NCBI RefSeq assembly: GCF_030269605.1
Contig: NZ_BSTQ01000001.1
Span: forward strand, 702,751-766,750
Source of the DNA: Lentzea sp. NBRC 105346
GTDB taxonomy: Bacteria; Actinomycetota; Actinomycetes; Mycobacteriales; Pseudonocardiaceae
Reading direction: 5' to 3'
Length of the DNA: 64,000 nucleotides
The notes under the pieces were generated by a model, which saw only the letters and a list, made by a program, of their open reading frames with translations, was not told the origin of the DNA and made no database searches. Positions 59,801 through 64,000 of the stretch are shown one piece after another. The first letter of the stretch is position 1, and each line of letters begins with the position of its first letter. The translations under genes were made by a program, and so were the position numbers.

Positions 59801-61078
59801 CTAGAAGGCCAGCGAACGCGTGGCCAGACCGAGTCCTACGACGAACACCAGTGCGGCCGTCCCGACCGGTGCGAACTTCGTGAACCTGCGAAACCGGTGC
59901 TCGTACCGGTCGCGTAACGAGACGAGCAACAGGCCGGCGACGGTCAGCGTGGCCGCCATACCGAGCCCGTAGGCGAAGACCAGGATCACGCCGAACCACG
60001 TGCGGCCCAACGCGATCGCACCCAGCAGCACCACGAGCGCGGACGGGCTGGGCACGAGCCCGCCCGCGACACCCATCCCCACCAGGCCGGCCTTCGAGTG
60101 CTTGTGACCATGCCCGTGGCCATGCCCATGACCGTGGCCATGCCCATGCCCGTGACCGCGTTTCCGGACGGCCGCGCGGAGCATGAACCCGCCGATCACG
60201 GCGACGATCACTCCACTCGCGACACCGAGCCAGCGCAGCACGGACTCCCCCGCGATCGCGCTGGACACGCTCAACAGCAACCCGAGCACGAGCACGCCCG
60301 CGGTGTGCGTGAACGTCACGGTGGCGCCGACCAGGACCGCGTCCCGGCGCGTACCCCTCGACCCCGCCAGATACGCGGCCATCACGGTCTTGCCGTGCCC
60401 CGGCAGCGCGGCATGCCCGGCGCCCAGCAGCAACGCCAGCAGCACCGCGCCGACGCCGACGACCGGCGTCAGGTCGCCGACCAGCCCGGACACCGTGTCA
60501 GCCGCCCGCTGCACGAGCGGCGTCCCGGCTCCCGGCGCCGCGGTGAACCGCACCGCCCGCACGTCGAGCGGCGACGAGAGCAGGTCGTCCGGGTACTTGC
60601 GCAGCTCGTCGCTGACGGTCTCGTTCGGCGCACCGGACACCGACACGTCGGCCCCGGACACGGTGATCTCCCGCCAGCCCGGCTTCGTCGACAGGTAGGA
60701 GTCGCTGAACGTGAACTCGACCTCGCCGTTCACCCGCACCGGCGCCTCGAACCTGCAGGTCAGCCGCGTGGTCGGCAGCCCGGCCTCCCCCGGCGGCCGC
60801 TCGACGTCGGCGTCTTTCAACGTCCACGTCAGCCGCTTCGAGTCCGCCATCGCGTCCAGCGACTTGGACAGCTGGTCGCACCGCTTGGGCGCGTCCACCA
60901 CCTCGCGGTCCTGCAGCGTCGGGATCTCCGCACTGTCCACAACGGACAGCACCTCGACCTTGTCCGCGGACACCCGCAGGCCGTCGTAGTGATTGATGCT
61001 GAGCTTGCTCAACGGGTGCGCGGAGGCGACCCCCGCGGTGAGCAGCAAACCGAACAGCGTGAGCAGGAGGATCCTCAT
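59801..61078 (-). CDS. NicO/RcnA-type nickel-cobalt transporter-like membrane protein with His-Gly repeat
   Basis: 425 residues from ATG 61078 (ATGA overlap with the TPR gene). Signal peptide (MRILLLTLFGLLLTAGVASA). Exported ~170-residue domain (HPLSKLSINHYDGLRVSADK, ending near the VRAVRFTAAPG strand). Then six membrane segments with the NicO motifs LLGAGHAALPGHGKTVMAAY and TVTFTHTAGVLVLGL. A loop of about eleven His-Gly pairs (near residue 315) is followed by VGMGVAGGLVPSPSALVVLL. The His-rich loop suggests metal binding. In this context it may act as a metal or small-ion exporter. Confidence 0.85.
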   Translation of the reverse strand: MRILLLTLFGLLLTAGVASAHPLSKLSINHYDGLRVSADKVEVLSVVDSAEIPTLQDREVVDAPKRCDQLSKSLDAMADSKRLTWTLKDADVERPPGEAGLPTTRLTCRFEAPVRVNGEVEFTFSDSYLSTKPGWREITVSGADVSVSGAPNETVSDELRKYPDDLLSSPLDVRAVRFTAAPGAGTPLVQRAADTVSGLVGDLTPVVGVGAVLLALLLGAGHAALPGHGKTVMAAYLAGSRGTRRDAVLVGATVTFTHTAGVLVLGLLLSVSSAIAGESVLRWLGVASGVIVAVIGGFMLRAAVRKRGHGHGHGHGHGHGHGHGHKHSKAGLVGMGVAGGLVPSPSALVVLLGAIALGRTWFGVILVFAYGLGMAATLTVAGLLLVSLRDRYEHRFRRFTKFAPVGTAALVFVVGLGLATRSLAF

Positions 61079-62166
61079 CCGATAACCTCCTTGTGCCGCA
61101 ACACGGTCTTGTCCTTCCACCCCAGCGCGAGTGCCTTCGCCATGAACGGCCGCGCTTCGGCGTCGCGCTTGTTGACGTGCAACGCCCACGCCATCGCGTC
61201 GGCGGTGAACACGCTCTGCCGCCTGGCCCACTCGGCCTCGGCGAACCTCAGCGCCTCGGCCGGATCACCGTGGTCGGCGGCGATGAGCGCCGCCGTGAGG
61301 TCGTCACCGCCGAGCAGCCGCAGCTGCTTCAACGCCAGGTCGTACTGCTCGGCCGCCTCCTGCCTGCGGCCGGCCTTCTCCAGCACCTCGCCGTACTCGA
61401 CGAGGTGCTGCGGCGCGGGCACCTGCGAGACCAACGTGGCGTAGTGCGTGATCGCCTCGTCGGTCCGGCCGCGCGCCGCAGCGACCTTTCCCTTCCCTTG
61501 CAACGAGTTCGCTCGCTCGTAGTGCTCGCTCGCCTCGTCCAGCGCACCGGCGCCCCACGCCAGGTCGCCCAGATGGAGCTCGCAGAACGCGACCTCCTCC
61601 GGTGCCGACGCGGAGTCCAGCGCCTGCTTCAGTGCGTCCCGTGCCTCGTCCATCCGGCCATGCAGCTCGAAGTGGTAGGAGGCGCGGGTGAACGAGGCGA
61701 CGCCCGGTCGCAGGTCGAGCATCCGTTGCAGCGCGACCGATGCACCGGCGTCATCGCCGAGCTGGGTCAGCGCGTCGACCAGAACGCCCTGGACCTCGGC
61801 CGAGTCCGGCCGCTCGGCCTGGGCCTTGACCGCCCAGTCCCGTGCGGCGGCGAACTCGTGCCGCGCGTTGGCCAGTGCGCCCTGCCCGATCATCGCCTCG
61901 CCGTTGCCCGGCGTGATCCGCAACGACTCGTCCAGGGCCTTGCGTGCCCGGTCGTAGTAACCGGGGTCGGCCTTGGTCCTGGCGAGCTCGACGTACGCGG
62001 AACCCAGCTGTGCCAGCACTTCCGCGTTGTTCGGACTGCGCCGCGCCTTGTCCTGCAACGCGGCGACGGAACGTTCCAGCGGAGTGCGCTTGTCCGGCTG
62101 TGCTTCCGGCTGCGCGCACGCTGTGACCGTGAGAAGGCATGCGAGTACTACGAGAAGCATCCTCAT
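61075..62166 (-). CDS. TPR-containing lipoprotein
   Basis: 363 residues. Lipobox LACLLTVTACAQPE. Six to seven TPRs from ~35 to 330 (NAEVLAQLGSAYVELARTKA, YYDRARKALDESLRITPGNG, EFAAARDWAVKAQAERPDSA). Extracytoplasmic scaffold. Second gene of the DUF4331 operon, 11 bp after it and overlapping the NicO start. Confidence 0.85.
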   Translation of the reverse strand: MRMLLVVLACLLTVTACAQPEAQPDKRTPLERSVAALQDKARRSPNNAEVLAQLGSAYVELARTKADPGYYDRARKALDESLRITPGNGEAMIGQGALANARHEFAAARDWAVKAQAERPDSAEVQGVLVDALTQLGDDAGASVALQRMLDLRPGVASFTRASYHFELHGRMDEARDALKQALDSASAPEEVAFCELHLGDLAWGAGALDEASEHYERANSLQGKGKVAAARGRTDEAITHYATLVSQVPAPQHLVEYGEVLEKAGRRQEAAEQYDLALKQLRLLGGDDLTAALIAADHGDPAEALRFAEAEWARRQSVFTADAMAWALHVNKRDAEARPFMAKALALGWKDKTVLRHKEVIG

Positions 62167-62177
62167 GGGGTTTCCCC

Positions 62178-63587
62178 TTAGCGGGAGTTGACCGCCTTGG
62201 TGCTCGGCAGCGCGACGTACGGGAACTTGTCACCGAAGCGGACGTCGTTGGCGCCCACCCGGTCACCCTTGGCCAGCGCCGGCACGAGCTTGCCGGTCAG
62301 CGCGGCACCTTCCACGGCCTGGATCTCGATGTCCACCACGTCGTCGGTGAGCCTGCGGCCGTTCGGGAACCCCTGCAGGTCCTTGCCGAGCACACCGAGC
62401 CGGTTCGGCTTCTCCGTCACCGGGATGGACATGTTGAGCCGCAACTGTTCGGACGGCGCGAACTTCTTCGGGTCCACGTCGGCGTTCATCAGCTGCGAGT
62501 TGAGATCCGCCTTGATCGGGCCGCCCGCCTTGGTGGTGATCCCGGTCAGGAAGATCTCCACCAGGTCGTTGCGCGGCGTCGCCGGCGCCTTGATCCCGTA
62601 GATCTGTTCGATCAACCGGGCCAGCTCGGGGTTCGTGACGCGGTCGAGCAGCGCCTGCACCTTGGCGTCGTTGACGGGTTCGAGCGCGTTGAACGCGTCC
62701 TTGATCGCCGCACTGGAGACGACCTCGTTGACCAGCGGGTTGCCCAGTCGCGACACCTGCACGTACGGCCCCTGCGGGGTCGCCTTGCCGGGGTCGAGCT
62801 TGAGCGTGCGCTTCTCGGTGTCGCTCCACACGCCGATCACCGGGTTGCGCTTCGGGTCGCCCTTGAGCGCCAGCATCGTCTTCGGCACCTGGATCGCGAT
62901 GGTGTTGACGTTGTAGCCCATCAGCGTGTCCTGGTTGACCTCGGACAGGTTGCCGCCGTACAGCAGGTCGAACACCCGCAGATCCAGGAAGAACGAGTCG
63001 TCCGCCGGACCCGCGTAGACCTGTCCCCCACCGGGCAGCTTGGTGATCGCCTGGTCGCGGATGGTCTGGTAGTTCGGGAACGACGCCCAGCCCGTGTTGG
63101 ACGGGGCCGCCCGGCCGTTGCGGACGAGCGACTTGCTCTTGCCGGCCGAGTCGATGACCTCCAGGTTGTAGTTCTGCCGGAACAACAGGTTGGGGTCGTT
63201 GATCGACTTCACCGGCCCCTTGTTGTACAGGAACGTGTCCTTGCCCCGCCGGTCGTCCGTGGTGAACGTGAACCGGAACGTCTGGTCCGGGATCGCGTCA
63301 CCGTTGGCGTCGACGTTGATGTCGTACCGCGAGTTGGGGTCCCAGGGGTAGAAGTTGGGACCACCATTGGGTTCCTGCAACCCGTACCAGTTCGCGATCA
63401 GCGTGACCGTGTCCTGGTTGTCCGGGCTGACGAACGCGTACACATCGGTGTTGTCGTTCGGCGGGTCCTCCGCGATGAGCGGAGCCTCGCGGTGGCTGGA
63501 CGCACCCGAAACGCCGGGTATCGTCGCCGCCACCGCGAGCACAGCGAGCACACCAATGGTGCGCCCTAATCGTGCTCTCTTGCGCAT
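62178..63587 (-). CDS. DUF4331 secreted protein
   Basis: 469 residues from ATG 63587. Signal peptide to about residue 29 (GVLAVLAVAATIPGVSGAS), directly followed by the family hallmark SSHREAPLIAEDPPNDNTDV. Further family pattern: NWYGLQEPNGGPNFYPWD, NPVIGVWSDTEKRTLKL, FPNGRRLTDDVVDIEIQAV. Function unknown; the recurring Asp/Asn-rich loops suggest metal binding. First gene of an operon with the TPR lipoprotein and NicO transporter; the inverted repeat at 63640 is in its promoter region. Confidence 0.9.
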   Translation of the reverse strand: MRKRARLGRTIGVLAVLAVAATIPGVSGASSHREAPLIAEDPPNDNTDVYAFVSPDNQDTVTLIANWYGLQEPNGGPNFYPWDPNSRYDINVDANGDAIPDQTFRFTFTTDDRRGKDTFLYNKGPVKSINDPNLLFRQNYNLEVIDSAGKSKSLVRNGRAAPSNTGWASFPNYQTIRDQAITKLPGGGQVYAGPADDSFFLDLRVFDLLYGGNLSEVNQDTLMGYNVNTIAIQVPKTMLALKGDPKRNPVIGVWSDTEKRTLKLDPGKATPQGPYVQVSRLGNPLVNEVVSSAAIKDAFNALEPVNDAKVQALLDRVTNPELARLIEQIYGIKAPATPRNDLVEIFLTGITTKAGGPIKADLNSQLMNADVDPKKFAPSEQLRLNMSIPVTEKPNRLGVLGKDLQGFPNGRRLTDDVVDIEIQAVEGAALTGKLVPALAKGDRVGANDVRFGDKFPYVALPSTKAVNSR

Positions 63588-63639
63588 GACCTGCTCCCTT
63601 CACGTGCTCACGGCGAGCATTCGGAAGGGGAAAGCCAAG

Positions 63640-63662
63640 CGGTTCAAAGATTTTTTGAACCG
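63640..63662 (-). promoter_or_regulatory. Inverted repeat upstream of the DUF4331 operon
   Basis: CGGTTCAAA-GATTT-TTTGAACCG, perfect 9-bp arms, 5-nt spacer, ~53 bp before the ATG at 63587. AT-rich for this genome; operator or promoter element. Confidence 0.5.
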
Positions 63663-63693
63663 AACTCGGGTCCGGGGCGAACCCCGGACAGCG

Positions 63694-63875
63694 CTACTCC
63701 GCGGGCTTCGGGACCACGCACACGCCGCGTGCGCGGGTCACCACGATCGCCGGGTCCAGCACGTCCGCGGCCGACGGCCCACGGGCCGGGGCGCTGCGGC
63801 ACACGACGCGGGCCTCGAAGTCGATCGTGCGCGACCGGTTGCCGACACGGGCCAGCGTCGCGGTCGCCTCGATAC
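63694..63875 (-). pseudogene. Duplicated 3' fragment of the right-edge gene
   Basis: Reads GIEATATLARVGNRSRTIDF, EARVVCRSAPARGPSAADVL, ending CVVPKPAE and a stop at 63694-63696. The pattern is like the last strands of a hot-dog-fold acyl-CoA thioesterase or related protein (G-N-R-S-R-T-I-D-F-E-A). It has no start of its own and follows the same gene's real stop at 63909-63911, so it is a non-functional second tail. Confidence 0.7.
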
Positions 63876-63908
63876 CGAACTCGGGTCCGGGGCGAACCCC
63901 GGACAGCG

Positions 63909-64000
63909 CTACTCCGCGGGCTTCGGGACCACGCACACGCCGCGTGCGCGGGTCACCACGATCGCCGGGTCCAGCACGTCCGCGGCCGACGGCCCACGGG
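63909..64000 (-). CDS. 3' end of a gene continuing past the window, probable hot-dog-fold protein
   Basis: Only the last ~29 codons are inside the window (GPSAADVLDPAIVVTRARGV through VPKPAE, TAG at 63909-63911). The upstream sequence can be inferred from the duplicated copy (hot-dog-like strands), giving a tentative acyl-CoA thioesterase/hydratase-type assignment. Confidence 0.5.
   Translation of the reverse strand, partial: RGPSAADVLDPAIVVTRARGVCVVPKPAE

Larger units (their letters stand above)
63660..64000. repeat. 215-bp tandem direct duplication
   Basis: 63660-63785 is repeated without mismatch as 63875-64000 (126 bp to the window end); the period is 215 bp. The unit covers the 3' end and stop of the gene entering from the right. 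Because 215 is not a multiple of three, the extra copy is not an in-frame extension. Confidence 0.95.

Noticed and set aside
1..64000. Prophage, ICE, IS element, CRISPR array, rRNA or tRNA
   Set aside because: No integrase, transposase, phage structural gene, regularly spaced repeats or tRNA T-loop context was found. The few TTCGAATC-like strings are inside genes.

Overview
The window is high-GC, gene-dense DNA from a filamentous actinomycete, most likely of the Pseudonocardiaceae (Lentzea/Saccharothrix-like). This rests on RbpA, a SARP/AfsR regulator, a LAL-type LuxR regulator, an XRE/DUF397 pair, an adjacent ppm1-lnt pair, many STAND NTPases, and frequent GTG starts with 4-bp stop/start overlaps. 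The genus is an inference. No rRNA, tRNA, CRISPR array, transposase, integrase or phage gene was seen.

Layout. 0-6 kb: three consecutive STAND-type NTPases (the 3' end of a membrane NACHT protein with a Clp-R domain; a TIR-like/HATPase/NB-ARC/TPR protein; a nucleotidyl-cyclase-like/NB-ARC protein). 6-16 kb: mixed single genes (DUF1345, secreted DUF3103-like, YjbR, DinB, truncated haemoglobin, a frameshifted relic, an unusual membrane patatin, a PLP-dependent deaminase, rbpA, an MFS exporter). 16-24 kb: an acyl-CoA dehydrogenase divergent from an HxlR/SCP2 regulator, a decayed tandem duplication, two large regulators (LAL and SARP) and a small secreted Cys-rich protein. 24-30 kb: ppm1 and lnt, two tandem AMP-forming acyl ligases and a TetR regulator. 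30-34 kb: PspC, DUF397, XRE/DUF5753, a Glu/Leu-type dehydrogenase divergent from an APC permease. 34-39 kb: a 1710-residue NACHT protein with a long repeat tail. 39-44 kb: a three-gene acyl-CoA operon (acyl-CoA dehydrogenase, ADP-forming acyl-CoA synthetase, ThDP enzyme). 44-59 kb: an eight-gene, translationally coupled operon around a two-protein PUFA-synthase-like type I PKS with a stand-alone ACP, hydrolase, GT1 glycosyltransferase, membrane methyltransferase, degenerate GHMP protein and GntR regulator; a glycosylated or otherwise decorated lipid is the natural guess. 59-64 kb: DUF4331 / TPR lipoprotein / NicO transporter / lipoprotein operon, then the 3' end of a gene carrying a 215-bp tandem duplication.

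The most unusual signal is a 19-bp interspersed imperfect palindrome, consensus CGTTCGACA-N-TGTCGAACG. It occurs about 15 times between 16.5 and 55.9 kb, always inside coding sequence and in two different reading frames, so it is a DNA-level element rather than a protein motif. Other points: an N-terminal RHIM/amyloid-like motif shared by two STAND proteins; an operator-like sequence shared by the permease/dehydrogenase region and the acyl-CoA operon; three promoters with identical leaderless geometry; a perfect 23-bp inverted repeat between divergent genes; and two independent partial tandem duplications of gene 3' ends.
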